Shown: piece after piece, positions 32,914 through 41,697 of the stretch | Numbering within the stretch: the first letter of the stretch is position 1 | Layout of the letters: each line of letters opens with the position of its first letter | Origin: Kribbella kalugense | Lineage (GTDB): Bacteria > Actinomycetota > Actinomycetes > Propionibacteriales > Kribbellaceae | NCBI RefSeq assembly: GCF_004365875.1 | Contig: NZ_SODF01000002.1 | Coordinates: 2,606,971 to 2,670,970, forward strand | DNA: 64,000 nt | Reading direction: 5' to 3' | Notes under the pieces: model-generated | Told to the model about the DNA's origin: nothing | Seen by the model: only the letters and a program-made list of their open reading frames with translations | Database searches by the model: none | Translations under genes and position numbers: made by a program

Positions 32914-33882
32914 ATGGATAACGAAAAGGCATGGTTCGTACGGCGCGTCGTGCTGTCCGTGCTGTTCCTCGTCATCGTTGCCGTGCCGCTGTATCCGGAG
33001 CTCTTCGGGCTGGACGAGGTGACGCCGTTCACGCAGCTGGTCGCGTTCCGTCCGCAGGAGCTGGTGCTGGTCCTGGCGCTGGCCCTCCTGATGCTGGTAC
33101 GACGAGGTTGGCGAATCGCCGCCGTACTCGTCGGGGCTCTCACTCTGGTCGGCGGTGGGCTGACGGCACCACGTCAGTTCTCCGACGCACGACCCGCGCC
33201 GGCCGGGTCCCGGGTGCTGACGGTCATGGTCGCGAACGTGCTCGGCGGGGGAGCGCGGGCGGCCGACGTCGCCCAGGTAATCCGGGACCGGAAGCCGGAT
33301 CTGGTTTCGTTGCCGGAGGCCCAGGTCGACGTCCGCGAGGAGATCCGGGCGCAGCTGCAGGACCTGCAGTACAAGGGCTTCACGGCCCAGCCGAGCAAGG
33401 CAGTCGAGAGTGCGACCAGTGTTCTTGTCTCGTCGTCGCTCGGGAACGTGTCGTTCGCATCCGAGGCCGGGACAACCTTCGGCAACATCTTCGTGACCGG
33501 CGGGAGCCTGGGCCAGATCCGGCTGATCGTGTACCACGGGTTCCCGCCGCTGACCGACTCGGTGACGACCTGGAAGAACGACCTCCAGCACCTACGCCGA
33601 TGGTGCGCCGAGGACCCGCCGTCGATCGTGGCAGGCGACTTCAACGCGACCCTCGATCACGCGGACTTCCGTCATGCCCTGGGCGGCTACTGCCGAAGCG
33701 TCGGGCCGACGGTCGGTGGTGGGCTACAGGGCACCTGGCCGGCCGATCAGCCTGCGGTACTGCGGACGCAGATCGACCATGTGGTCGTGACGCGGCAGTT
33801 CGAGCCGGGGCGATTCACGACGTACCCGATCCAAGGAACAGACCACCGGGCCGTCGTTGCGACGGTCGCCGTACTGGGTTAG
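32914..33882 (+). CDS. Membrane-anchored endonuclease/exonuclease/phosphatase-family protein
   Basis: A 322-residue protein: three hydrophobic segments in residues 8-85, then an EEP (DNase I-like) domain facing outwards. GDFNATLDH, QIDHVVV and GTDHRAV are the conserved catalytic segments. The early N/E pair is VMVANVLG and SLPEAQ. Substrate could be nucleic acid or a phosphodiester of a lipid or sugar. ATG codons at 32881 and 32914 are both possible; the later one gives a normal N-in signal anchor. Its stop overlaps the convergent DUF2785 gene by four bases. Confidence 0.8.
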   Translation: MDNEKAWFVRRVVLSVLFLVIVAVPLYPELFGLDEVTPFTQLVAFRPQELVLVLALALLMLVRRGWRIAAVLVGALTLVGGGLTAPRQFSDARPAPAGSRVLTVMVANVLGGGARAADVAQVIRDRKPDLVSLPEAQVDVREEIRAQLQDLQYKGFTAQPSKAVESATSVLVSSSLGNVSFASEAGTTFGNIFVTGGSLGQIRLIVYHGFPPLTDSVTTWKNDLQHLRRWCAEDPPSIVAGDFNATLDHADFRHALGGYCRSVGPTVGGGLQGTWPADQPAVLRTQIDHVVVTRQFEPGRFTTYPIQGTDHRAVVATVAVLG

Positions 33883-34787
33883 GACTGCGGGTTGGTGGCC
33901 GGGCGGTAGATGTAGGGCTGCGAGGCCTGGACCGCTTCGGTCAGCATCAGCAGCAGGTCGGCGCGGGCCTCGATCGGCCGGCCGAAGAGCTCGTCGTCGC
34001 CGGGGATCGGGAAGCCCTTGACCCCGATCGCGAGCTGGCTGAGCAGGACGTGCAGGACGCCGCGGGCGTTGAACACCTGCGGCGTCGGCCACTCCGGCAA
34101 CGTCTCATGCATCAATGGCTGCTGGCCTGCGGTCGCCGCGATCGGCTTCAGCCAGCGCTCGAGCTCGTCGCTGGTCAGCATGTTCCGGTGCAGGACCGTC
34201 ATCACCGCGTGCGCGACCCGGTCGTGCTCCTCGTGCACCCAGCGGTACGGCGTGTCCTTGACGATCCGGTCCGCGAGTACGTCGAGCAAGGCCCGCAGCA
34301 CGCCGGCGTCGCAGTGCCGGGACCGGGCCAGCGCACCGATCGCATCGGCGCCGTGGGCAACGGCATGCGCCCAGCCGCAGTCCTGGACGAACCCGCGCAG
34401 GTCGCGCTCGCGCAGCAGCCAGGTGGCCAGCCGGTCGCCCCAGCGCATCACCACCTCGTCGTGCACCAGGAACTCGGCGTTGTCGCGGTGGATCACCTCC
34501 GCCAGCGTCAGCGCGGTGAACGAGCGGCGGAAGACCGTGTCCGTGCCGTCCTCACCGAGCCCGTAGTTCAGGCCGGCGCACAGACCGTCCCCGAACCCGG
34601 GCAGCAGGTCGTCGTACACCCCGCGCTCCAGCCAGGTGGCGAGCGTCGGGTAGGCGAGCGCGTCGCGGACCTGCGGATTGGTGCTGGCCAGGCCGCGGAC
34701 GAGCTCCTCGGTGAGCTCGGTCAGCGTACGGTCGTGCGGTACCGCGTAGTCCGCGGCCATCACGTCCTGCCAGTACGTCGACTCCAC
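33879..34787 (-). CDS. DUF2785 protein
   Basis: A 302-residue, all-helical soluble protein. FVQDCGWAHAVAHGADAIGALA is the DUF2785 signature, with clustered His residues. Members are widespread and of unknown function. It is divergent from pdtaS. Confidence 0.8.
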   Translation of the reverse strand: MESTYWQDVMAADYAVPHDRTLTELTEELVRGLASTNPQVRDALAYPTLATWLERGVYDDLLPGFGDGLCAGLNYGLGEDGTDTVFRRSFTALTLAEVIHRDNAEFLVHDEVVMRWGDRLATWLLRERDLRGFVQDCGWAHAVAHGADAIGALARSRHCDAGVLRALLDVLADRIVKDTPYRWVHEEHDRVAHAVMTVLHRNMLTSDELERWLKPIAATAGQQPLMHETLPEWPTPQVFNARGVLHVLLSQLAIGVKGFPIPGDDELFGRPIEARADLLLMLTEAVQASQPYIYRPATNPQS

Positions 34788-34863
34788 CCTTGCATCCTTT
34801 CATCCGTGCCTGATCAATCAACACCCACACGCCTCTACTTGTCGAGCGGACCACCCGCCCGGC

Positions 34864-34872
34864 TGGTATAAG
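34864..34872 (+). promoter_or_regulatory. Extended -10 promoter of pdtaS
   Basis: TGG-TATAAG is an extended -10 (TGn-TATAAG) 19 bases before the GTG start of pdtaS. No -35 at normal spacing is seen. Confidence 0.55.
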
Positions 34873-34891
34873 CCGTCGGTAGCATCGAACC

Positions 34892-36370
34892 GTGCCGTCT
34901 CTCAGCGACGTGGCCCGAAACCACACAACCCTGGATCAGGCCGACCTGGATCGCCTGCAGCTGCTCGTCTCCGACTGGCAGATGCTGGCCGACCTGTCGT
35001 TCGCCGATCTCGTCCTCTGGCTGCCCGACACCGAGGGCCTCGGATTCTGGGCCGGGGCGCAGATGCGGCCCACCACCGGGCCGACGGCGTACCTGGACGA
35101 CATCGTCGGAAGCTTCATCCCGCGCGGCCGCCGGCACCTGCTGGACCAGGCGTACGACGGCGGCCGGATCTGCCGCGAAGGCGACCCGGAGTGGCGCGAC
35201 GACGTCCCCGTCCGGGTCGAGACGATTCCGGTACGACGCGGCACCCGGGTGATCGCGGTGATCGCGCGGAACACCAACCTGCTCGGCGTGCGGACCCCGT
35301 CCCGGCTGGAGATCGCCTACCTGCAGAGCGCGACCGACCTGGCCCGGATGATCACCGACGGCATCTTCCCGTACGGCGGGGAGCGGCTGCTGTCCACGAC
35401 CCCACGGGTCGGCGACGGCTGTATCCGGGTCGATCGGCACGGGATGGTGACGTTCGCGAGCCCGAACGCGTTGTCGGCGTACCGGCGGATGGGACTCGTG
35501 ACCGATCTCGTCGGGAGCCGGCTGAAGGACGTGACCGCCGAACTGCTGCACAGCGGCCGCAAGGTCGACGACGTGCTGGCCTCGGTGGTGACCGGACGCG
35601 CCGCCAAGGAGATCGAGATCGAGAACTCCGACGCGACGTTGTTCCTCCGGGCGATCCCGCTCCGCGCCGACGGCCAGCACGTGGGGGCACTGATCCTGCT
35701 CCGTGACGTCACGGAGCTGCGGAGCCGGGAGCGGGAGCTGGTCACCAAGGAGGCGACCATCCGGGAGATTCATCATCGCGTCAAGAACAACTTGCAGACG
35801 GTCGCCGCGTTACTCCGGATGCAGGCCCGAAGAATCTCTGTCCCGGAAGGACAAGCCGCCTTGGCCGAAGCCGTTCGGCGGGTCGGGTCGATCGCGATCG
35901 TGCACGAGACGCTGTCGGAGTCGTTCGACGAGCACGTCGACTTCGACGACGTGGCCGATCGGGTCGGCGCGATGGTCGCCGACGTGTCGACGGTCGCGAC
36001 CACGGTCGAAACCCGGCGTACCGGATCGTTCGGCGTACTGGACTCCGAGGTCGCGACGCCGCTGGCGATGGTGCTGACGGAACTGATGCAGAACTCCGTG
36101 GAGCACGCGTTCGGGACGCGTGACGGGGGAGAGGCGAGCGGCTCGATCGAGCTCACCGCCGAGCGGTCGGTCGGGCGCCTGCGGGTCGACGTGATCGACG
36201 ACGGCAAAGGGCTGCCGACGAACTTCGACTCCGAACTGTCCGGCAACCTCGGCCTGTCCATCGTCCGCACCCTGGTGATCGGCGAGCTGGACGGCACCCT
36301 GGATTTCGGCAACCGCCATGACGGGAAGCCAGGCACTCAAGTCACCTTGGACATCCCAGTGAAGGACTAG
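34892..36370 (+). CDS. pdtaS: Histidine kinase PdtaS
   Basis: A 492-residue cytosolic kinase of the HisKA_2 type. A GAF-like domain covers about residues 1-150 and a PAS domain about 170-280. The phospho-acceptor block is EIHHRVKNNLQTVAALLRMQARR (His near 294-296), then the HATPase (LMQNSVEHAF, DVIDDGKGLP, LGLSIVRTL). In M. tuberculosis PdtaS signals through PdtaR, an antiterminator of the ANTAR type encoded elsewhere. Here as there it lies next to whiB1, in convergent orientation. Confidence 0.93.
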   Translation: MPSLSDVARNHTTLDQADLDRLQLLVSDWQMLADLSFADLVLWLPDTEGLGFWAGAQMRPTTGPTAYLDDIVGSFIPRGRRHLLDQAYDGGRICREGDPEWRDDVPVRVETIPVRRGTRVIAVIARNTNLLGVRTPSRLEIAYLQSATDLARMITDGIFPYGGERLLSTTPRVGDGCIRVDRHGMVTFASPNALSAYRRMGLVTDLVGSRLKDVTAELLHSGRKVDDVLASVVTGRAAKEIEIENSDATLFLRAIPLRADGQHVGALILLRDVTELRSRERELVTKEATIREIHHRVKNNLQTVAALLRMQARRISVPEGQAALAEAVRRVGSIAIVHETLSESFDEHVDFDDVADRVGAMVADVSTVATTVETRRTGSFGVLDSEVATPLAMVLTELMQNSVEHAFGTRDGGEASGSIELTAERSVGRLRVDVIDDGKGLPTNFDSELSGNLGLSIVRTLVIGELDGTLDFGNRHDGKPGTQVTLDIPVKD

Positions 36371-36381
36371 CAGAAACACAA

Positions 36382-36410
36382 AGGCCCCGCGGTCAGTTCC
36401 CGCGGGGCCT
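36382..36410. terminator. Bidirectional terminator between pdtaS and whiB1
   Basis: A perfect 11-bp stem (AGGCCCCGCGG and its complement) with a seven-base loop lies between the two convergent genes. Confidence 0.88.
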
Positions 36411-36425
36411 CGAGGAGGGCTGGTT

Positions 36426-36677
36426 TCAGGCGGTGCGAATGCGCTGGCGGGCGTTGCGGCGCTTCAGAGCGCGACGCTCGTCCTCGCTCAGGCCGCCCCA
36501 GACACCGTGGTCCTGGCCGGCTTCCAGCGCCCACGCGAGGCACTGCTCGCGCACGTCACAGCGTCGGCACACCTGCTTGGCCTCTTCGATCTGCATGATC
36601 GCAGGCCCGGTGTTACCGATGGGGAAGAACAGTTCCGGGTCCTCGTCGAGGCATACGGCCCGGTGGCGCCAATCCAT
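36426..36677 (-). CDS. whiB1: WhiB1-type iron-sulfur transcription factor
   Basis: An 83-residue protein starting MDWRHRAVC. Four Cys ligands for a [4Fe-4S] cluster are seen (AVC, VCRRCDV, QC). GVWGG links to the basic C-terminus RRALKRRNARQRIR. Length and order equal mycobacterial WhiB1 and streptomycete WblE, an essential, NO-sensitive partner of the housekeeping sigma factor. MDWR is the family start; an ATG four codons upstream (36689) is also possible. Neither has a strong ribosome site. Confidence 0.93.
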   Translation of the reverse strand: MDWRHRAVCLDEDPELFFPIGNTGPAIMQIEEAKQVCRRCDVREQCLAWALEAGQDHGVWGGLSEDERRALKRRNARQRIRTA

Positions 36678-36689
36678 GGCGGATCCCAT

Positions 36690-37067
36690 CTCTCTCAGTA
36701 GTTGACGTAAGCTGCCGGGTAGGTCTGTGCCCGATCAGCGGTGCTGTACTCGTCGGTCCGTTCGCACTGGGGGGTTTTAGTGCGATGCGTTGTGAACGCA
36801 TTCACGAACGAGTCCATGTTCCCAATCTTGGCGGATCGAAACAAGGGTTATGGAGTTGTCGATCCGATCACAACGCTTCCTTAACACTCGGAACTGGCGC
36901 AGCGTCGTACTCTCCATCCGGTTATCGGACAGAGCCGCTCTTCCGCAATCACCCGTTCACTGCAGGTAACCGTTCCAACCGTCTTTTGGTTACGCACAAC
37001 CCTCAAATCCCTGTAGGGCCTGGGGTCCGCAACGCTCCCGAGAGCATGGCCGCACTAAGCTGACGAA
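36690..37067. other. Intergenic region between whiB1 and the gene at 37068
   Basis: It holds the CRP-like site at 36791-36806 and an inverted repeat GGATCGA (36833-36839)/TCGATCC (36859-36865). Local base composition is less GC-rich than around it. No further gene is seen. Confidence 0.5.
36791..36806. promoter_or_regulatory. CRP-family binding site upstream of whiB1
   Basis: TGTGA-ACGCAT-TCACG matches the CRP consensus TGTGA-N6-TCACA at nine of ten positions. It is 114 bases upstream of whiB1. The whiB1 gene of M. tuberculosis is controlled by the cAMP receptor protein Rv3676 through such sites. Confidence 0.65.
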
Positions 37068-37478
37068 GTGCCGACCGACTCCCCAGCTGCCGCCGTCCCG
37101 AGACCGCTCAAGTTAGCTGCGGCAGTGGTCGGTTTGGAAGGCCTTGCGCTGATCGTTCTTGGAATTGGCGAAGCCTTGACGATCCATGGCGATCGATTGG
37201 TGCTCGGCCTGACCACAGCCGGCTTCTTCCTCGTGTACGGCGTGGCTCTGGGCTTCGTCGCCCGTGGGCTGTGGAGGGCAGTGCGCTGGAGCCGTGGGCC
37301 GACGGTGTTCACCCAGCTGATCCAGCTCCTGGTGGCGTACAGCTTCTGGGGCGGATCGACCAAGGGCGTCACCGTCGCGCTGGCCGTCGCCGCCCTCGCA
37401 GTGCTGATCTGCGTGTTCCAGAAGGCCTCGACCGAAGCCCTGGCCGGCGGCGAGACCAGCGATCACCCCGTGTTGTAG
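37068..37478 (+). CDS. Small integral membrane protein, unknown
   Basis: A 136-residue protein with about four hydrophobic segments and no known motif. ALGFVARGLWRAVRWSRGPTVFTQLIQLLVAYSFW resembles conserved actinobacterial membrane proteins of unknown role. The start is GTG. It is convergent with sigF, four bases between stops. Confidence 0.6.
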   Translation: MPTDSPAAAVPRPLKLAAAVVGLEGLALIVLGIGEALTIHGDRLVLGLTTAGFFLVYGVALGFVARGLWRAVRWSRGPTVFTQLIQLLVAYSFWGGSTKGVTVALAVAALAVLICVFQKASTEALAGGETSDHPVL

Positions 37479-37481
37479 GAC

Positions 37482-38282
37482 CTATTCCTTCAGCAAGCCG
37501 GTGCGGAGCTCGGTCAGTGTCCTGGCCAGCAGCCGGGAGACATGCATCTGCGAGATGCCGATCTCCTCGGCGATCTGGGACTGCGTCATACCGCGGAAAA
37601 ACCGCAGTGTGAGGATTCGCTTCTCCCGGGTGTCCAGCTGTGCCAGCAGCGGTTTCAGCGATTCTCGGTACTCGACGCTCTCCAGCGCCTCGTCCTCGCC
37701 GCCGAGCCCGTCCAGGACCGTGGTCGCGTCGGTCTCGTTCTGATCGGGAGCGTCCAAGGACAAGGTGTTGTAAGCGTTTGCGGACTCCAGTCCCTCGATC
37801 ACCAGATCCGGTGAGAGCCCGAGCCGATCCGACAACTCGGCCACCGTCGGCGCCCGGCCGAGCTCCTGGGTCAGCTCCGCGGTCGCCGCGGTCAGCGACA
37901 ACCGCAGCTCCTGCAGCCGCCGCGGCACCCGGATCGCCCAGCCCTTGTCCCGGAAGTACCGCTTGATCTCACCGAGGATCGTCGGCGTCGCGTACGTCGA
38001 GAACTCCACCCCGCGGTCGGAGTCGAACCGGTCGATTGCCTTGATCAGCCCGATCGTGGCCACCTGGACCAGGTCGTCGTACGGCTCGCCGCGGTTGCGG
38101 AACCGGCGGGCCAGGTGCTCCACCAGCGGCATGTGCAGCCGGACCAGACCATCGCGGGCCGCCGTGTGCGCAGGGTCGTTCGCCCCAGGCGCCGCGGCCA
38201 TCCGCTGGAAGAAATCGGCCGTCCGGGTACGCAGATCTGTGGATTCCTGGGCCGCCTCGCCCAGGTTGTGGTCGTCTGTCAC
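37482..38282 (-). CDS. sigF: Stress sigma factor of the SigB/SigF family
   Basis: A 266-residue sigma-70 group 3 factor. Region 2 includes EPYDDLVQVATIGLIKAIDRFD and GVEFSTYATPTILGEIKRYFRDKGW. Region 3 is AELTQELGRAPTVAELSDRLG and region 4 is LRFFRGMTQSQIAEEIGISQMHVSRLLARTL. The GTG start overlaps the anti-sigma stop by four bases. This rsbW-sigF order is standard in actinobacteria. No SigF-type promoter could be placed with confidence upstream. Confidence 0.92.
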   Translation of the reverse strand: MTDDHNLGEAAQESTDLRTRTADFFQRMAAAPGANDPAHTAARDGLVRLHMPLVEHLARRFRNRGEPYDDLVQVATIGLIKAIDRFDSDRGVEFSTYATPTILGEIKRYFRDKGWAIRVPRRLQELRLSLTAATAELTQELGRAPTVAELSDRLGLSPDLVIEGLESANAYNTLSLDAPDQNETDATTVLDGLGGEDEALESVEYRESLKPLLAQLDTREKRILTLRFFRGMTQSQIAEEIGISQMHVSRLLARTLTELRTGLLKE

Positions 38283-38671
38283 GCGGTCTCCGTGGCGGTG
38301 GCGGAGGCCGTCACGGTGATGGTCAACCGGCCGTCGATCGTCTCGGCGGCGGCCGACTCGACCAGTGCGGTCAGCACTGTCCAGCCGAACGAGTCGGTGT
38401 CCGGCATCCAGCCGGTCGGCACGAGCGCGCTCGTCCGCGCGGTCAGCTGCGGCGGGTCGATCTCGAAGACGCACTCCAGTACGCCGTCGGCCGCCTCCGG
38501 CAGCAGCAGCGCACACGCTTCGTCGATAGCGATCCGCAGGTCGTCGATCGCGTCGAGGGTGAAGTCGTTGCGAGCAGCGAGGTTGCCGACCACGGACCGC
38601 GGTACGGCGATGTAGGCACTGTCCGCCGGGATACTCAAGCGGACCTGGGCGGCTCCTCTGGTGCTGCTCAC
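38279..38671 (-). CDS. Anti-sigma factor RsbW-like (GHKL ATPase fold)
   Basis: A 130-residue protein with a HATPase_c_2-type fold: DAIDDLRIAIDEACALLLPEA aligns with the N-box of serine-kinase anti-sigma factors. The Asn expected a few residues after EAC is not evident, and the second half lacks clear G-boxes, so kinase activity may be lost while sigma binding is kept (inference). The GTG at 38671 has GGGAGAG three bases upstream; a longer reading to 38722 is unsupported. Confidence 0.82.
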   Translation of the reverse strand: MSSTRGAAQVRLSIPADSAYIAVPRSVVGNLAARNDFTLDAIDDLRIAIDEACALLLPEAADGVLECVFEIDPPQLTARTSALVPTGWMPDTDSFGWTVLTALVESAAAETIDGRLTITVTASATATETA

Positions 38672-38756
38672 ATTCTCTCCCTTGTATATCGGTCCACTAC
38701 GCCGTACATCTTCCACTCTCACGAGCCTGGATGCACGACCAAGGGGTGCATCGGAT

Positions 38757-38847
38757 GGTCATGGGGCCTCCCGGCCTGGACTGAGGAGCGCAGGGAGCGA
38801 AGCGACCGGAGTGACGAGGGAAGGCCGGGAGCCAAGGCCCCATGACC
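38757..38847. repeat. Large REP-like inverted repeat
   Basis: Two paired blocks, GGTCATGGGGCC (38757-38768)/GGCCCCATGACC (38836-38847) and TCCCGGCCT (38769-38777)/AGGCCGGGA (38822-38830), form a 21-bp stem with a GCCAA bulge. The 44-base top is rich in GGAGCG/GAAGCGACCGGAG repeats. It lies 33 bases after the ABC ATPase stop, so it can terminate that operon. Such GAGCGAAGCGA elements look like dispersed palindromes. Confidence 0.65.
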
Positions 38848-38880
38848 CTGCCGGCGCCGGAGGCCCGGCCAAAAGCACGG

Positions 38881-39660
38881 TCAGGGATGTTCGTGTTCGG
38901 AGCGCAATCGGGTCAGGAACGCCTGCGTCCGGGAGTGCTGCGGGTTGCCGATCACGTCCTTCGGCGAGCCGGCCTCGACCACCACTCCGGCGTCCATGAA
39001 CACGACCGTGTCCGCGACCTCGCGGGCGAACGACATCTCGTGCGTGACCACGATCATCGTCATCCCTTCGAGTGCGAGCTCCCGCATCACCGCGAGGACC
39101 TCGCCGACCAGCTCCGGGTCGAGCGCCGAGGTCGGCTCGTCGAACAGCATCAGCTTCGGCTGCATCGCCAGCGCCCGCGCGATCGCCACCCGCTGCTGCT
39201 GACCGCCGGACAGCTGCGCCGGGTAGGCGTGGCAGCGATCCGCGAGCCCGACCCGGTCGAGCAGCTTCATCGCCCGTTCCCGCGCGGTCTTCTTCGTCTC
39301 GCCCTTGACCTGGGTGGGCGCCTCGACGATGTTCTCCAGCGCGGTCTTGTGCGGGAACAGGTTGAACCGCTGGAAGACCATTCCGATCTCGCGCCGCTGG
39401 GCCGCGATCTCCTTGTTCTTCAGCCGGTACAGCTTCCCGTTGCGGTCGGCGTACCCCATCAGCTCGTCGTCGACCCAGATCCGGCCGCCGTCGATCGTCT
39501 CGAGCTGGTTGATGCAGCGCAGGAAGGTGGTCTTGCCCGAACCCGACGGGCCGAGCAGACACACCACCTGACCGCGGTCGACGTCGAGGTCGATGCCCTT
39601 CAGCACTTCGTTGTTGTGAAAGGACTTCGTCACGTTGACGGCATGTACGAGCGGCATCAC
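38881..39660 (-). CDS. Polar amino-acid ABC importer, ATPase (operon 1)
   Basis: A 259-residue GlnQ-type ATPase. Walker A is GPSGSGKTT, the signature LSGGQQQRVAIARAL, Walker B LMLFDEPTSALDPE and the switch His is in VTHEMSFA. It has the unusual insertion RNGKLYRLKNKEIAAQRREIG after the first strands. It overlaps the permease gene by four bases. Confidence 0.92.
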   Translation of the reverse strand: MMPLVHAVNVTKSFHNNEVLKGIDLDVDRGQVVCLLGPSGSGKTTFLRCINQLETIDGGRIWVDDELMGYADRNGKLYRLKNKEIAAQRREIGMVFQRFNLFPHKTALENIVEAPTQVKGETKKTARERAMKLLDRVGLADRCHAYPAQLSGGQQQRVAIARALAMQPKLMLFDEPTSALDPELVGEVLAVMRELALEGMTMIVVTHEMSFAREVADTVVFMDAGVVVEAGSPKDVIGNPQHSRTQAFLTRLRSEHEHP

Positions 39661-40619
39661 GCACCTCCTGCCCCGGCCGGCCGAGCGGCCCGCGGCGCGT
39701 TGGTCCCGAAGCCGCGACCGAAGTGCCGCTCGAGGAAGTACTGGCCGATCATCAGCACACTCGTCGCGGCCAGGTAGTACAGCGTCGCGGCCACGGCGAT
39801 CGGGAACGTCTTGTAGTACGTGCTTCCGATCGACTGCAGCTGGTAGAACAGCTCGCCGATCACCGGAACCGCCAGCAGCAGCGAGGTGTCCTTCAGCATC
39901 GCGATCGTCTCGTTGCCGGTCGGCGGCACGATCACCCGCATCGCCTGCGGCAGCACCACCCGGCGCATCACCTTGCCGCTGCTCATCCCGAGCGCCTCCG
40001 CGGCCTCGGCCTGGCCCTTGTCCACGCTCATGATCCCGGCCCTGGCGATCTCGGCCATGTACGCCGCTTCCGACAGCCCGAGCCCGATCACGCCGGCGGC
40101 CAGGCCGGTGAAGACCTGGTTGGCATCCAGGTTGAGGAACCGCCAGTCACCCGACAGCCCGAGCCAGTCGATCAGCTTCCAGTCGAACGGCACCCCGAAC
40201 GAGATGCCTTGCGGGAACAGCACGCCCAGCGTGCCCATCGTGAACAGCAGCAGGTACCGCGGGACGCTCCGGAAGAACCAGGTGAACGCCCACGACACCC
40301 CGGCCAGGATCGGGTTGTCGGACAGCCGCATCACGGCCAGCAGCACGCCGCCCGCGACGCCGACGATCATCGACAGCACGGTGACCAGCAATGTGCCCTT
40401 GATGAAGCCGTTGATCACCGGCTGCTGGTTCATCGCCTGGAAGACGAACCTCCAGTCGAAGGCCTTGTTGGTGACCAGCAGGTGCACCAGCATCGCGACC
40501 AGGACCGCGATCACCACGATCGCAACCCAGCGGCCCGGATGCCGGACCGGCACGGCGTCGATCGCGCCCGGCCGCTCGGCATCCGGCTGGGCCGGGCGGG
40601 TTTCGGTGTCGGTAGCCAT
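39657..40619 (-). CDS. Polar amino-acid ABC importer, permease (operon 1)
   Basis: A 320-residue HisM/GlnP-type permease. A 25-residue charged N-terminus precedes the first helix; EAAYMAEIARAGIMSVDKGQAEAAEALGMSSGKVMRRVVLPQAMRV is the EAA loop that contacts the ATPase. About six hydrophobic segments are seen. A 60-residue periplasmic insertion (FPQGISFGVPFDWKLIDWLGLSGDW region) is longer than usual. Confidence 0.9.
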   Translation of the reverse strand: MATDTETRPAQPDAERPGAIDAVPVRHPGRWVAIVVIAVLVAMLVHLLVTNKAFDWRFVFQAMNQQPVINGFIKGTLLVTVLSMIVGVAGGVLLAVMRLSDNPILAGVSWAFTWFFRSVPRYLLLFTMGTLGVLFPQGISFGVPFDWKLIDWLGLSGDWRFLNLDANQVFTGLAAGVIGLGLSEAAYMAEIARAGIMSVDKGQAEAAEALGMSSGKVMRRVVLPQAMRVIVPPTGNETIAMLKDTSLLLAVPVIGELFYQLQSIGSTYYKTFPIAVAATLYYLAATSVLMIGQYFLERHFGRGFGTNAPRAARPAGAGGA

Positions 40620-40628
40620 GGCGGACGC

Positions 40629-41531
40629 TTACGGGTTGACGGCGAAGTCGGTGATCGCGCCCGAGTCGTTGTTCCACTTCTGCAGCGTGCTCTTGTAGGT
40701 GCCGTCGGTGTTCAGCGACTTCAGCGCCTCGGTGATCGCCTGCGCGAACGCGGTCTCCGCCTTCGGGACCACATAGCCGTATGGCGCCGCGTCGTAGATC
40801 TGACCGACCTGCTCGAGCTGGCCGTTGGTCTGCTTGATCGCGTAAAGCACGACGGGGGAGTCGGCGAGCATCGCGTCGGCCTTGCCGCCGACCAGGTCGG
40901 CGGTCGCCTGGTCCTGCTTGTCCCGGACCACCAGCTTGATCTCCGGCTTGCCGTCGGTCTTGCACTTGGCCTGCCGCTTCGGCATGTCGTCCTCGAGCTG
41001 CGTCGTACCCTTCTGCACCGCGACGGTCTTGCCGCACGCGTCGTCGGGGTTGATGCCCTTCGGGTTGCCCTTCGCGGTCGCCCACAGGGTGCCGGCGTTG
41101 AAGTAGCTGACCATGTTGACCTGCTGCTTGCGCTTGTCGTTGATCGTGAACGACGAAATGCCCATGTCGTACTTGCCGCCCTGGACACCGGTGATGATGG
41201 TGTCGAACCCGGCCGGCTGCCAGTCCACCGTGACGCCGAACTTCTGCGCCACCGCGTTGAACAGGTCGACGTCCATGCCGACGACGGTCTTGCCGCCCTG
41301 CAGGAACTCGTTCGGCGGGTAGCTGGCGTCGACGCCGACGACGATCTTCTTGGCGGCCTTGATCTTCGGCGGCAGCGAGCCGCTCAGATCCGGCCCGCCG
41401 CTGGAAGGTGCGCTGGAGGGGGCGCTCGACGGCGAGGTGGACGAGCCACCTTCGAGGGAGTTCGAACCGCAGCCGGCGGCGGCCAGAACCAGAACGCCGG
41501 ACAGCGCCAGCGTCCTACGCAGGACAGACAT
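40629..41531 (-). CDS. Amino-acid-binding lipoprotein (operon 1)
   Basis: A 300-residue type II periplasmic-binding protein. The signal peptide ends LAAAGC (lipobox). IVVGVDASYPPNEFLQGGKTVVGMDVDLFNAVAQKFG is the SBP_bac_3 signature. The substrate is probably an acidic or polar amino acid, but is not readable. It is the first gene of the operon. Confidence 0.9.
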   Translation of the reverse strand: MSVLRRTLALSGVLVLAAAGCGSNSLEGGSSTSPSSAPSSAPSSGGPDLSGSLPPKIKAAKKIVVGVDASYPPNEFLQGGKTVVGMDVDLFNAVAQKFGVTVDWQPAGFDTIITGVQGGKYDMGISSFTINDKRKQQVNMVSYFNAGTLWATAKGNPKGINPDDACGKTVAVQKGTTQLEDDMPKRQAKCKTDGKPEIKLVVRDKQDQATADLVGGKADAMLADSPVVLYAIKQTNGQLEQVGQIYDAAPYGYVVPKAETAFAQAITEALKSLNTDGTYKSTLQKWNNDSGAITDFAVNP

Positions 41532-41656
41532 CTAGGTCCTCCAAAGCAGGGCACCGGTCGGCTCCGGCGCCATCTGTCCGCATCTTGACACAACGACCTG
41601 CACCCGATGCACGGACCATCCCGGAATGGAGACCTATTCGTAGTCTGACGGCGGCG

Positions 41657-41692
41657 ACGCTGCGGCCCGTCGATCACCCGGGCACGCAGCGT
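41657..41692 (-). terminator. Terminator of amino-acid importer operon 2
   Basis: A 13-bp stem with a single bulge (ACGCTGCGGCCCG against CGGGCACGCAGCGT) lies five bases after the operon-2 ATPase stop. Confidence 0.7.
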
Positions 41693-41697
41693 GACCG

